DNA of 64,000 bases from Limnohabitans planktonicus II-D5. GTDB lineage: Bacteria; Pseudomonadota; Gammaproteobacteria; Burkholderiales; Burkholderiaceae_C. Position 1 is the stretch's first letter. Every line of letters starts with the position of its first letter. The notes under the pieces were generated by a model. It was not told the DNA's origin, searched no databases, and worked only from the letters and a program-made list of their open reading frames with translations. The position numbers and the translations under genes were made by a program. This document shows positions 53,673 through 62,860 of this stretch, one piece after another. Location: the NCBI RefSeq assembly GCF_001270065.2, contig NZ_LFYT02000004.1, positions 62,001-126,000 on the forward strand. The letters are read 5' to 3'.

Positions 53673-54404
53673 ATGAAAACGCGATTCATCCTGATTGAAA
53701 CCAGCCATGCTGGCAATGTGGGCGCCGCCGCCCGAGCCATGAAAGTCATGGGCTTTGACGAACTGGTGCTGGTCAAACCGCGCTGGGCGAATGTGCTGCG
53801 CAAAGAAGAAACCATCCAGCGGGCCAGTGGGGCCAATGATGTGCTGGACAAGGCCCGCGTGGTGGAGACGCTGGACGAGGCGCTGGACGGCGTGACCCAT
53901 TTGTGCGCCACGGCCATGACGCCGCGTGACTTTGGCCCGCCGACCCGTTCGCCGCGTGAGCACTTTGCCCAACTGACCCAAGCCGGTGCGCCCGAGCAGT
54001 CGGTGGCCTTTTTGTTTGGCTCTGAGCGTTTTGGCATGAAAAACGAGGACGTTTACCGCTGCCATGTGGCGCTGTCGATCCCGACCAATCCGCAGTTCGG
54101 CTCGCTCAATTTGGGCTCGGCCATTCAGGTGGTGGCTTACGACTGGCGGGTCGCTTTGGGTGGCTTTCCGGTGGAGGACGCCGTGCCGCCAGCGGACAAG
54201 GCCGATGCGCAGCAAGTGGCGGGCATGCTCGGCCACTGGGAGCAGGCGCTGAGCGACATCGGATTTTTGGACCCGGCCGCGCCCAAAAAGCTCATGCCCA
54301 GGCTCAACCAGCTCTTCAATCGGGCTGATTTGAGTCCCGAAGAAATCCACATCCTGCGCGGGGTGGCCAAAGCCATGATCCAGACGGCCAGCGCCAAGCG
54401 ATAG
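53673..54404 (+). CDS. trmJ: tRNA (cytidine/uridine-2'-O-)-methyltransferase TrmJ
   Basis: SPOUT-class methyltransferase of 243 residues that 2'-O-methylates position 32 of tRNAs. N-terminal [16 protein letters not shown], the knot motif [16 protein letters not shown] and the [14 protein letters not shown] motif identify it. ATG at 53673 gives MKTRFILIE; an in-frame ATG 15 nt earlier is possible. cysE follows after 11 nt, a common pairing. Confidence 0.94.
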   Translation: MKTRFILIETSHAGNVGAAARAMKVMGFDELVLVKPRWANVLRKEETIQRASGANDVLDKARVVETLDEALDGVTHLCATAMTPRDFGPPTRSPREHFAQLTQAGAPEQSVAFLFGSERFGMKNEDVYRCHVALSIPTNPQFGSLNLGSAIQVVAYDWRVALGGFPVEDAVPPADKADAQQVAGMLGHWEQALSDIGFLDPAAPKKLMPRLNQLFNRADLSPEEIHILRGVAKAMIQTASAKR

Positions 54405-54415
54405 ACTTGCAGCCT

Positions 54416-55183
54416 ATGTTTTCACGCCTTCGCTCCGACATTCAATGCATCCTTGACCGGGACCCCGCCGCACGCACTTCTTGGGAGGTGCTGACCTGTT
54501 ACCCGGGCCTGCATGCCTTGGTGCTGCACCGCCGGGCGCACTGGTGCTGGAGCCATGGCTTCAAGTGGCTGGGGCGGTTCATTTCGCATCTGTCGCGCTG
54601 GTTCACGGGCATCGAAATCCATCCGGGTGCCCAAATTGGCCAGCGGGTGTTTTTTGACCATGGCATGGGCATCGTGATCGGTGAAACCGCCGAGATTGGC
54701 GACGGTTGCACGATTTACCACGGGGTCACGTTGGGCGGCACATCGCTCTATAAAGGCGCCAAACGTCATCCCACTTTGGGCCGTGACGTGGTGATCGGTG
54801 CCGGTGCCAAGGTGCTGGGCGGCTTCTCGGTCGGGGACGGCGCCAAGGTGGGCTCGAATGCGGTGGTCACCAAGCCCGTGCCATCCGGGGCCACGGCAGT
54901 GGGGAATCCGGCACGCATCATTCAGGCCGAGCAAGACGCCAAGCGTGAAGAAGTCGCCTCCAAAATGGGTTTTTCGGCCTATGGCGTGACGCAAAACGAC
55001 GACCCACTGAGCCAGGCCTTGCGTGGCCTGATCGACAACGCCGCAGGCCAGGAGCACCAAATTGCCATGCTCTGGAAAGCGATGGAGCAATTGGGGGCGC
55101 ACCAGCAGATGCAAGTCCCCCGCGATGCCGCCACCAGCGAAACCTTCGAGGCCGACAAGCTCAACCAGTTGGTGGGTAAGTAA
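54416..55183 (+). CDS. cysE: Serine O-acetyltransferase CysE
   Basis: A 255-residue hexapeptide-repeat acetyltransferase making O-acetylserine for cysteine synthesis. The helical N-terminal part ([20 protein letters not shown]) precedes the left-handed beta-helix with [17 protein letters not shown] and the catalytic HGVTLGG. Shorter than E. coli CysE (273), like other betaproteobacterial forms. Co-directional with trmJ; its 3' side borders the repeat field. Confidence 0.94.
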   Translation: MFSRLRSDIQCILDRDPAARTSWEVLTCYPGLHALVLHRRAHWCWSHGFKWLGRFISHLSRWFTGIEIHPGAQIGQRVFFDHGMGIVIGETAEIGDGCTIYHGVTLGGTSLYKGAKRHPTLGRDVVIGAGAKVLGGFSVGDGAKVGSNAVVTKPVPSGATAVGNPARIIQAEQDAKREEVASKMGFSAYGVTQNDDPLSQALRGLIDNAAGQEHQIAMLWKAMEQLGAHQQMQVPRDAATSETFEADKLNQLVGK

Positions 55184-55199
55184 ATTCGGCGGGAATGAG

Positions 55200-55860
55200 C
55201 TTTCCGCGTCATGGCGAGCCTTTTCCCCGCCATCGCGAGCCTCTTACCCTCCCTCGCGATCCTCTTACCCGCCATCGCGACCTTTTTTCTCGTCATTTCG
55301 AGCTTTCCCCCGTCATTGCGAGCGAAGCGTGGCAATCCAGTCTCTGAGCTTGAACGGCCGCTCAAGGCATTTGCAAGCGCCTCAACTGGATTGCCGCGTC
55401 GCAGGCTCCTCGCAATGACAGGAAGAAAACTATCCTCATATCAACGCGGGAATCTTCTCCGCCATTTCGAATCTTTTCCCAGTGATTGCGCGCATCTTCA
55501 CCGCATTGCGAGCTTATTTCCCGTCATTGCGAGCGAAGCGTGGCAATCCAGCTACTGAGGTCGATCAACCGATTCAGCCATTTTCAAGCGCCTCCACTGG
55601 ATTGCCGCGTCGCAGGCTCCTCGCAATGACAGGTAGAAAACTAACTGCGCACTATGGGGGAATCTACCCGCCATCGCGAGTTTTCCACGTCAGTCTGAGT
55701 TTTCCCCCGCTGTACCGATTTTTCCACCGTTCTTCCGAGTTTTTCTCCCGTCATTGCGAGCGAAGCGTGGCAATCCAGCTTCTGAGCTTGATCTGGCACT
55801 CAAGCTTTTTTCATGCGCCTCCACTGGATGGCCCCGTCGCAGGCTCCCCGCAATGACAGG
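55200..55860. repeat. Field of three palindromic elements, each led by decayed ~21-bp partial copies
   Basis: Full elements at about 55310-55421, 55521-55632 and 55748-55860 have matching arms: CGTCATTGCGAGCGAAGCG with GGCAATCCAG on the left, CTGGATTGCC and CTCGCAATGACAG on the right (element 3 slightly altered). Before each one lie four or five degenerate units of 20-22 bp resembling the left end followed by a pyrimidine run (CGTCATTTCGAGCTTTCCCC and similar). The area 55184-55908 contains no credible gene. Confidence 0.9.
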
Positions 55861-55908
55861 AATAAAACTTTTGCGCACGATGGAGAGCCGCGCATCGCGG
55901 AGTCCATA

Positions 55909-58008
55909 TCACTGAACGGTTGTGATTGCTGCCGCAGCGGCCATCAGTTCCTTGCGTCGTTCGTGAAGGCTGCGCCAGCGTTGCTGGGCTTCGGGGTCTT
56001 GACCAGTGCTGGCCTGCGTCAGGGCTTCGGTTTCGAGTTGCTTGAGGCGGTCGATCATCAGCATGTTGAGCAGGCGGCGCAGTTCCTGTCGGGCTTCTTG
56101 CGGGTCGGGTGGTGGGGCTTCTTCGCTGCCCGGTGTGACCCCCAGATTGTCCTGGGCCATCCAGCGGCGGGCATCGTCAGCAAAGGCCTGGCCCTGCATT
56201 TCGGCTTGCAGGGCAGACCAGCCCAAAGCGCCTTGTTCATGAAACTGTGATTCGAGCCAGGCAAACAAGGGACCATGCGGCGCAGGCTGTGCGCAGAGCA
56301 TGGCGTGGTCTTCTCCGGCCAGGGTTTCCCACAGCGCCATATTGCTCAGCAGCAGGCGGGCGGCATGGTCGGCGCGGCTGGCCGGTGGGGTGCGCGGGCC
56401 GGTGTAGACGGGCGGCTGATCGCGCTTGAAGCGGCTGTTGCCCTTGAAGCCGGGTGTCCAGTTGGGATTTTTGCGTGGCCAGTTGTTGCCGCCAGCCCCG
56501 GCGTTGCCGTAACCACTTTGCCCGCCATAGTTGCCAGCGGGCGCGGGGTTTTGCGCATAGCCACCCGGCCATGCAGGTGGCTCGCCATACTGGGGCTCGT
56601 AGTGGTGGTATTCATCTCTGCTGGCCGAAGCCTGGCTGAAGGCTGCGTTGGCCTGCTGGGGCGAGGGTGTGGCGCTGCGGGCGGCGGGGGCAAACCGTTG
56701 ATCACTGGCCGCTTGCTGGCCCCAGAGTTTTTCAAGGCCTGCAGTCTCCAGCTGAATCAGTTGCGCCAGTTCCGACAGCAATTGCTGCTTGAGCGCGCCG
56801 TCGGGCAGCAGCTGCCACAGCGGGCGGGCTTGGCTCGACAAACGGGCGCGGCCTTCAGCGGTTTGCAGGTCGCAGTCGGCGCTGGCCGCTTCGATCAAAA
56901 AGCGCGACAGAGGCATGGCCTGCTTGATCTGTTCGGCAAACGCGTCCTGGCCAAACTCGCGCACATAGCTGTCGGGGTCGTGCTCGGCGGGCAGAAACAA
57001 GAACTTGATGCTGCGCACATCGGTGGCGTAGGGCAGGGCACCGTCGAGCGCCTTGCGGGCGGCGCGTCGGCCGGCGGCGTCGCCATCAAAGCTGAAAACC
57101 ACCGAATCGGTGAAGCGGAACAGCTTTTGCACATGGTCGGGTGTGCAGGCTGTGCCCAGCGTGGCCACGGCGTTGGCAAAGCCGAGTTGCGCCAAGGCAA
57201 CCACGTCCATGTAGCCTTCGGTCACCAGCACATAGCCCGCGCTGTGCAAGGCCTCACGCGCTTCGTACAGGCCATACAACTCACGGCCCTTATGAAAGAC
57301 CGGGGTTTCTGGCGAGTTCAGGTATTTGGGTGTGCCGCTGCCGATCACCCGCCCGCCAAAGCCGATGCACTCGCCTTTGATGTTGCGGATCGGGAACATG
57401 ATGCGGTCCCGAAAACGGTCATACCGTTTGTCGTCTTCTTCGTTGACGATCACCAGGCCCGACTCGGCCAAGAGCGGGTCGTCGTATTTGGGGAAGATGC
57501 TGGCGAGACTGCGCCAGCCCTCGGGCGCGTAGCCCAAGCCAAAGCGTTTGGCAATCTGGCCCGACAAGCCCCGGCCCTTGAGGTAGTCGATGGCGTGCGG
57601 CGTGATCTTGAGCTGTTCGCGGTAGGCCTCGCCCGCTTTTTCGAGCACATCGCTCAGGCTGTCTTGCTTGGCCTTGGCGGCTGCGGCGCGGGCGCGGTCT
57701 TCGGGCGACTGCTGCTCTTCAGGAACCACCATGCCGGTTTGCTGGGCCAGGTCTTTGACGGCCTCGATGAAGGTCATGCCCGCATGTTCCATCAAGAAGC
57801 CAATGGCATTGCCGTTTTTGCCGCAGCCAAAGCAGTGGAAAAACTGCTTGGTGGGGCTGACGCTGAAGCTGGGGGATTTTTCGCCGTGAAAAGGGCACAA
57901 ACCCATGAAGTTGGCACCACCTTTCTTGAGCTGCACGTACTTGCCCACGATGTCGACCACGTCGACGCGGGACAGCAACTCCTGGATGAAAGACTGGGGG
58001 ATGGCCAT
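55909..58008 (-). CDS. dnaG: DNA primase DnaG
   Basis: A 699-residue primase: N-terminal CHC2 zinc domain (LCPFHGEKSPSFSV .. FFHCFGCGKNG), RNA polymerase core with the Toprim motif VLVTEGYMDVVALAQLG and the SFDGDAAGRRAARKAL motif, and the C-terminal DnaB-binding helices. At about residues 440-545 it has a low-complexity Pro/Gly/Gln/Tyr-rich linker, which explains most of its excess over E. coli DnaG (581). ATG at 58008 (MAIPQSFIQELLSR). It is not followed by rpoD here, unlike the usual rpsU-dnaG-rpoD arrangement. Confidence 0.96.
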   Translation of the reverse strand: MAIPQSFIQELLSRVDVVDIVGKYVQLKKGGANFMGLCPFHGEKSPSFSVSPTKQFFHCFGCGKNGNAIGFLMEHAGMTFIEAVKDLAQQTGMVVPEEQQSPEDRARAAAAKAKQDSLSDVLEKAGEAYREQLKITPHAIDYLKGRGLSGQIAKRFGLGYAPEGWRSLASIFPKYDDPLLAESGLVIVNEEDDKRYDRFRDRIMFPIRNIKGECIGFGGRVIGSGTPKYLNSPETPVFHKGRELYGLYEAREALHSAGYVLVTEGYMDVVALAQLGFANAVATLGTACTPDHVQKLFRFTDSVVFSFDGDAAGRRAARKALDGALPYATDVRSIKFLFLPAEHDPDSYVREFGQDAFAEQIKQAMPLSRFLIEAASADCDLQTAEGRARLSSQARPLWQLLPDGALKQQLLSELAQLIQLETAGLEKLWGQQAASDQRFAPAARSATPSPQQANAAFSQASASRDEYHHYEPQYGEPPAWPGGYAQNPAPAGNYGGQSGYGNAGAGGNNWPRKNPNWTPGFKGNSRFKRDQPPVYTGPRTPPASRADHAARLLLSNMALWETLAGEDHAMLCAQPAPHGPLFAWLESQFHEQGALGWSALQAEMQGQAFADDARRWMAQDNLGVTPGSEEAPPPDPQEARQELRRLLNMLMIDRLKQLETEALTQASTGQDPEAQQRWRSLHERRKELMAAAAAITTVQ

Positions 58009-58144
58009 CGGGGTATTTTCGCCGATCTGTACCCGCCATCCCGGTTGGCCGACAGACTTGTTTCGGGGCAAACCAGCATGGCTTTCAGCCTCGGGTCAGG
58101 CAAACTGTTCAGTATCCAACCGTCAGCCGCAACAGGACTCCTCC

Positions 58145-59803
58145 ATGACCGATACCCAAGTCAGCATCTTTGACCAGGATTTGCCCCAAACCCCCGCCAA
58201 CCACGCGCCAATTTCGCCGCTGAGTTTCATTGAGCGCACGGCCGAGGTCTACCCCCACCGCCTGGCCATCGTGCATGGCGACTTGCGTCAGGATTGGGCC
58301 ACCACTTACCGCCGTTGCCGCCAACTGGCCGGTGCGCTGGCGCAGGCGGGCATTGGCAAGAACGACACGGTGGCTGTGATGCTGCCCAACACACCGCCCA
58401 TGGTGGAGGCGCACTTTGGCATTCCCATGGCCGGTGCGGTGCTCAACGCGATAAACACCCGACTCGACCCGGAGACCGTGGCCTTCATGCTCGACCACGG
58501 CGAAGCCAAGGCGGTGATCGTGGACCCGGAGTTTGCGGGCGTGATGAAAAATGCCCTGGCGCTGCGCCAGTCCACCCGGTCCTTGCTCGTGATCGACGTG
58601 GAGGACGCGCTGTACACCGGCCCCACCGACAAGCTGGGCTCTGTGACTTATGAAGCCTTTGTGGCCAGCGGCGACGCCAACTTTGCCTGGAGCCTGCCTG
58701 CCAACGAGTGGGACGCGATTGCGCTGAACTACACCAGTGGCACCACGGGCAACCCCAAGGGCGTGGTCTACCACCACCGGGGTGCGGCGACGAACGCGAT
58801 CTCGAACATTCTGGAATGGGACATGCCCAAGCATGCGGCCTATTTGTGGACGCTGCCCATGTTCCATTGCAACGGCTGGTGCTTCCCGTGGACGGTGGCC
58901 GCGCGTGCGGGCGTGAACGTGTGTTTGCGCAAGGTGGACGCGCAGGCCATGTTCGATGCCATGCGCAACCACGGCGTCACGCATTACTGCGGCGCACCCA
59001 TCGTGCACGGTTTGCTGGTGAACGCTCCGGCGGCCATGAAGGCGGGTGTGCCCGCAGGCATCAAGGCCATGGTGGCGGGCGCAGCACCCCCGGCCTCGAT
59101 GATCGAGGGCATGGAGCAAATGGGCTTTGACTTGACCCATGTGTATGGCCTGACCGAGGTGTATGGCCCGGCCACGGTGTGCCCCAAGCACCCCGAGTGG
59201 GATACGCTGGACATTGGTGACCGCGCCCGGCTGAACGCCCGACAGGGCGTGCGCTACCACCTGCAGCGCGATGTGCGCGTGCTCAACCCCGAAACCATGC
59301 AGCCCGTGCCGCAAGATGGCGAAACCATGGGTGAGATCATGTTCAAGGGGAACATCACCATGAAGGGGTACTTGAAAAACCCCAAGGCCACGCAAGAGGC
59401 CTTTGCGGGCGGTTGGTTTCACAGCGGCGATTTGGCCGTGCAGTACCCCGACGGTTACTTCAAGATCAAGGACCGCAGCAAAGACATCATCATCTCGGGC
59501 GGCGAAAACATCTCATCGATCGAGGTGGAAGACGTGCTGTACCGCCACCCCGCTGTGCTGGCCGCCGCCGTGGTGGCCAAGCCCGATGCACGTTGGGGCG
59601 AGACGCCGTGTGCCTTTGTGGAGCTGAAGGCCGACGCCCAGGTCACAGCCGAGCAGATCGTGGCGCACTGCAAGCAACACCTGGCGGGCTTCAAGGTGCC
59701 GCGTGCTGTGGTGTTTGGCGAGTTGCCCAAGACCAGCACGGGCAAGATCCAGAAGTTTGAATTGCGCAAGCAGGCGGGGTCGGCTGCGGCGATTGATGTG
59801 TAA
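58145..59803 (+). CDS. Acyl-CoA synthetase (AMP-binding family)
   Basis: A 552-residue acyl-adenylate-forming enzyme with the phosphate loop YTSGTTGNPKGVVYHHRG, the GLTEVYGPATVCP substrate region, the SGDLAV core aspartate and the C-terminal KTSTGKIQKFELR lysine. The pattern fits medium-chain or 3-methylmercaptopropionyl-CoA-type synthetases, but chain-length preference cannot be read. ATG at 58145 follows AGGACTCC. Divergent from dnaG. Confidence 0.92.
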   Translation: MTDTQVSIFDQDLPQTPANHAPISPLSFIERTAEVYPHRLAIVHGDLRQDWATTYRRCRQLAGALAQAGIGKNDTVAVMLPNTPPMVEAHFGIPMAGAVLNAINTRLDPETVAFMLDHGEAKAVIVDPEFAGVMKNALALRQSTRSLLVIDVEDALYTGPTDKLGSVTYEAFVASGDANFAWSLPANEWDAIALNYTSGTTGNPKGVVYHHRGAATNAISNILEWDMPKHAAYLWTLPMFHCNGWCFPWTVAARAGVNVCLRKVDAQAMFDAMRNHGVTHYCGAPIVHGLLVNAPAAMKAGVPAGIKAMVAGAAPPASMIEGMEQMGFDLTHVYGLTEVYGPATVCPKHPEWDTLDIGDRARLNARQGVRYHLQRDVRVLNPETMQPVPQDGETMGEIMFKGNITMKGYLKNPKATQEAFAGGWFHSGDLAVQYPDGYFKIKDRSKDIIISGGENISSIEVEDVLYRHPAVLAAAVVAKPDARWGETPCAFVELKADAQVTAEQIVAHCKQHLAGFKVPRAVVFGELPKTSTGKIQKFELRKQAGSAAAIDV

Positions 59804-59861
59804 GTCAAGCTAGGACAAGACGTCGGGGAGGCTCTGTATTTTCTCTGTTGCTCTAATGACA

Positions 59862-59883
59862 AAGGCCACCATGCGGTGGCCTT
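59862..59883. terminator. Hairpin between acyl-CoA synthetase and the small secreted-protein gene
   Basis: A perfect 9-bp stem (AAGGCCACC / GGTGGCCTT) with an ATGC loop lies between convergent genes. Neither strand shows a strong T run, so it is a weak terminator candidate. Confidence 0.5.
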
Positions 59884-59937
59884 GGCTTGGGGTCTGACGT
59901 GGGTCAGTGCCGTTGGAATTGCGAGGCTTCGATGGAC

Positions 59938-60171
59938 TCAGGCCTTGTTCTTCTTTTTGGACTTTTTGCTTTTCTTGGCGGTTTTCTTGGCTGCTTTTTT
60001 CTTGGCAGGTGCTTCGGCTTTGGGGGTGGCAGCTGGGGCAGGTGTGGGGGTCACAGCCGGGTTGGCGGTCACGGCTGGGGCAGCAGCTGGCGCGGGGGCC
60101 GTGGCAGCGGTCTGGGCCATGGAGGCGGCGGCCAGAAAGCTGGCCACAAGAGCGGTGATGGACTTGATCAT
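59938..60171 (-). CDS. Small exported Ala/Pro/Lys-rich protein
   Basis: A 77-residue protein with a signal peptide (MIKSITALVASFLAAASMAQ), an Ala/Pro/Thr/Val linker and a C-terminal tail of almost pure lysine, alanine and serine (KKKAAKKTAKKSKKSKKKNKA, in two halves KKKAAKKTAKK and SKKSKKKNKA). ATG at 60171 follows AAAGG. Many Comamonadaceae have such small basic exported proteins of unknown role; it may bind nucleic acid or envelope phosphates, which is a guess. Confidence 0.65.
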   Translation of the reverse strand: MIKSITALVASFLAAASMAQTAATAPAPAAAPAVTANPAVTPTPAPAATPKAEAPAKKKAAKKTAKKSKKSKKKNKA

Positions 60172-60257
60172 GAGAGGCCTTTGCAGAGATCGATGAGGGA
60201 AATACCCTTGCATTATCGAAGGCCTATGTCCACTTTGAGCAAGGGGCACTCATTTAT

Positions 60258-60806
60258 TTAAGCGATGTCGAATGCGTGTGTGCTGAAGTGGCCTGCACGC
60301 CGGTCGGCAAAGTAATGCTCCAGCGTTTCCTTGACGGTGCGAAAGGCCAGCTCGTCCCAGGGAATTTCATCCTCTTTGAACAGGCGTGCTTCCATGGTTT
60401 CGTGCCCGGGGTCGAACACGTCGCTGGTCAGGCGTGCGCGGTAATACAGATGCACCTGGCCGACACGCGGCACGCTCATCACCGTGAACAGGTCTTCCAT
60501 GATGAATTGCGCACCGGCCTCTTCGGTGGTCTCGCGGGCTGCACCCTCTGATGTGGACTCGCCCAGTTCCATGAAGCCTGCAGGCAAGGTCCATTTGCCT
60601 TTGCGCGGTTCGATGTTGCGTTTGCACAGCAGCACCTGCTCGCCCCAGTGCGGCACCGTGCCCACCACGTTCAGGGGGTTTTCGTAGTGAACGGTGTTGC
60701 AGACAGTGCAGATGGCGCGTTCTTTGGTGTCGCCGTCGTCTGGCAGGCGGCGAGCTACCAAAGCGCCACATTGGCGGCAATGTCGGATGGTGCGGTCAAA
60801 CATCAT
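60258..60806 (-). CDS. NUDIX hydrolase with N-terminal zinc ribbon
   Basis: A 182-residue protein with an N-terminal zinc ribbon (CRQC .. CTVC) and a complete NUDIX box GFMELGESTSEGAARETTEEAG (given as GFMELGESTSEG, AARETTEEAG), which binds Mg and cleaves nucleoside diphosphate derivatives. The zinc ribbon resembles NudC-like NAD-capped RNA hydrolases and related ADP-ribose hydrolases; the substrate is undecided. Starts at the first of two adjacent ATGs. Confidence 0.88.
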   Translation of the reverse strand: MMFDRTIRHCRQCGALVARRLPDDGDTKERAICTVCNTVHYENPLNVVGTVPHWGEQVLLCKRNIEPRKGKWTLPAGFMELGESTSEGAARETTEEAGAQFIMEDLFTVMSVPRVGQVHLYYRARLTSDVFDPGHETMEARLFKEDEIPWDELAFRTVKETLEHYFADRRAGHFSTHAFDIA

Positions 60807-60866
60807 GAAGAGGCTTTGAATGAGTACGGTGGGCTAAGGGGTCCTGAGAGTCTAACCAGTCCGCCA

Positions 60867-60901
60867 TAAAAAAGCCCCCAGGCATGAGGCTCTGGGGGCT
60901 T
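60867..60901 (-). terminator. Terminator of the TRAP transporter operon
   Basis: AAGCCCCCA (60872-60880) and TGGGGGCTT (60893-60901) form a 9-bp stem; read on the minus strand it runs into TTTTTTAT. It lies 19 nt after the dctM stop. Confidence 0.88.
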
Positions 60902-60919
60902 GTTTGTTTCATTGAGCGA

Positions 60920-62236
60920 TCAAGTGAGGTACTTGATCAAAAACAATGAAATACCTGGGAAGAACAGCAGCAGCAGGGTGCGGATGGTGTCGCTGATCAG
61001 GAAGGGCATGATGCCCTTGTAGCTTTCGCTCAGCGGCACATCCTTGGCCATGCCATTGACCACATAGACATTCAGCCCCACGGGTGGTGCCAACATGCCA
61101 AAGCCCACCGTCATCAGCACCATGATGCCAAACCAGATGGCGGTGTACTCGGGCGTCATGCCGAAATCGAGCTTCATGATGATGGGGAAGAAGATCGGGA
61201 TGGTCAAAAGCAGCATGGACAACTCGTCCATCACCGCGCCCAGCACCACATAGAGCAGCAAGATGCCCGCCACCACCATCAGCGGGGCAAAGTTCATGGC
61301 CACCACCATTTCGGCCAATTGTGCGGGCACTTGGGTGCGCGCCAAGGCGGCGTTCATCACATCAGCACCCATGAAGATCAAAAAGATCATGGCCGAGCTG
61401 ATCGCCGTGGAATGGAAGCACTGGATGAACTTTTTCCAGGTCAATTCTTGCTTGAGCAAAGCCGCCAAGAATGTGGAGGCTGCGCCCACAGCAGCACCCT
61501 CGGTGGGCGTGAAAAAGCCTGCGTAAATGCCGCCAAAGACAATCACAAAAATGGTGGCAATTGGCAAGATGCCTTTGAGTGACTCAAAAGTCAGACGTTC
61601 ACGTTCTTCCTGATCGGGGGCTTGACCAGGTACCAAGCGCACATAAATGGCGATGGCGATCATGTAACCGACCATGGCGATGATGCCCGGCATCATCGCA
61701 GCGGCAAAGAGCTTGGCGATGTTTTGCTCGGTCAAGATGGCGTAGATGACCAGGGGGACCGAGGGCGGAATCAAGATGCCCAAGGTGCCACCTGCAGCCA
61801 ATGTCCCTGTGGCCAAGCGGCCAGAGTAACCATGGCGCTTCATTTCAGGCAATGCCACGCCCGTGATGGTGGCTGCGGTGGCCACTGATGAACCACAGAT
61901 GGCTCCGAATGCGCCGCAAGCCAACACCGCGCCCATGGCCAAACCACCTTTGAATCGGCCCATGACCGCAGCCGCAAACTGGAACAGCGCTTTGCTGATG
62001 CCGCCTTGCGTGGCGAAGTGGCCCATCAAGATGAACAGGGGAATCACCGACAGGTCGTAGTTGGCCAATCGGGCGAAAGCCAGGTTGTTCAAGAAATTCA
62101 AAAAGGGCTGAATGCCGGTCTGCAAGATGAACCCCGCAGTGCCTGCCAGGAACATCGCTCCCGCGATGGGCACACGCACCACCATGAGCAGCAGCATGAT
62201 GCCGAAAATCATCAAGGCCAATTGAATGGGGGTCAT
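60920..62236 (-). CDS. dctM: TRAP transporter large permease (DctM-like)
   Basis: A 438-residue protein with about 12-13 membrane helices, the DctM-type N-terminus (LMIFGIMLLLMVVRVPIAGAMFLAG) and the conserved GTLAAGGTLGILIPPSVPLVIY motif. It forms the channel of a sodium-driven TRAP importer for organic anions with the DctQ-like subunit, whose stop it overlaps by ATGA. Substrate unknown. The symbol denotes the family, not the ligand. Confidence 0.93.
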   Translation of the reverse strand: MTPIQLALMIFGIMLLLMVVRVPIAGAMFLAGTAGFILQTGIQPFLNFLNNLAFARLANYDLSVIPLFILMGHFATQGGISKALFQFAAAVMGRFKGGLAMGAVLACGAFGAICGSSVATAATITGVALPEMKRHGYSGRLATGTLAAGGTLGILIPPSVPLVIYAILTEQNIAKLFAAAMMPGIIAMVGYMIAIAIYVRLVPGQAPDQEERERLTFESLKGILPIATIFVIVFGGIYAGFFTPTEGAAVGAASTFLAALLKQELTWKKFIQCFHSTAISSAMIFLIFMGADVMNAALARTQVPAQLAEMVVAMNFAPLMVVAGILLLYVVLGAVMDELSMLLLTIPIFFPIIMKLDFGMTPEYTAIWFGIMVLMTVGFGMLAPPVGLNVYVVNGMAKDVPLSESYKGIMPFLISDTIRTLLLLFFPGISLFLIKYLT

Positions 62237-62721
62237 GCTGTGGCTTCCTCGTTGTGGTCAATTTGGGAGCGCGCTTGCATGAGCGCAATCAGTGCCGTGA
62301 TGCCAAATGGAATGCACATGCTGGTGAAGACAATCCAGTCAGGAAAGCCCAGCAGCATGGAGGCACCCATGGTTTCTTTGGCATTGATGGCGGCAGCGCC
62401 ACAGCGCCAGGACAGCAAACCAAAAATCAGGGTCATCAGGACATCGCCCATGCGGTCAAGCCTGTTGACCATGCCTTCGCTGCATTTAGCGGTGAAAAAG
62501 TCCACGATGATGTTTTCACGTTTGAGTTGGCACAAGGGCATGAAAAGCGCAATGGCTGCGCCCGCGCCCACGCCGGTCAACTCGAAGTCACCAATCAAGG
62601 CAGAGTCAAAAAAATTGCGGCCAATCAGGCTGTAGCAGGTCATGAGCATCAAGCCGGTCATGACCAGTCCGCCCAAGATGCTGCAGAGTCGGGCGATCGG
62701 CTCTAGTAAGTTTGAAAACAT
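62233..62721 (-). CDS. dctQ: TRAP transporter small permease (DctQ-like)
   Basis: A 162-residue membrane protein with four helices and the DctQ pattern (GRNFFDSALIGDFELTGVG, then FMPLCQLKRENIIVDFF). It links the large permease to the periplasmic binding protein. Lies 139 nt downstream of the binding-protein gene, with a hairpin between them. Confidence 0.9.
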   Translation of the reverse strand: MFSNLLEPIARLCSILGGLVMTGLMLMTCYSLIGRNFFDSALIGDFELTGVGAGAAIALFMPLCQLKRENIIVDFFTAKCSEGMVNRLDRMGDVLMTLIFGLLSWRCGAAAINAKETMGASMLLGFPDWIVFTSMCIPFGITALIALMQARSQIDHNEEATA

Positions 62722-62809
62722 GGTTAAAGGTCCGCGTTGCGGAAATGTGGAAAAAGTGCTGGCAGTCGCGGTGGCGGCCGCAAGGCGCGGTCAAATTAAG
62801 GCTTCTGTC

Positions 62810-62840
62810 AAAAACCAAGAGCAGGGATGGCCCTGCTCTT
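62810..62840 (-). terminator. Internal terminator between dctP-like and dctQ-like genes
   Basis: A perfect 10-bp stem (AAGAGCAGGG 62817-62826, CCCTGCTCTT 62831-62840) with an ATGG loop; on the minus strand it is followed by GGTTTTTGAC. Partial termination here would give more binding protein than permease, as is common in TRAP and ABC systems. Confidence 0.78.
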
Positions 62841-62860
62841 GTGGACTTAGGAAAAACAGA

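Noticed and set aside
53514-54350. Extended frame making the KefF-like protein 461 residues long
   Set aside because: The extra part is antisense to trmJ; the flavodoxin motif starts directly at the ATG at 53513.
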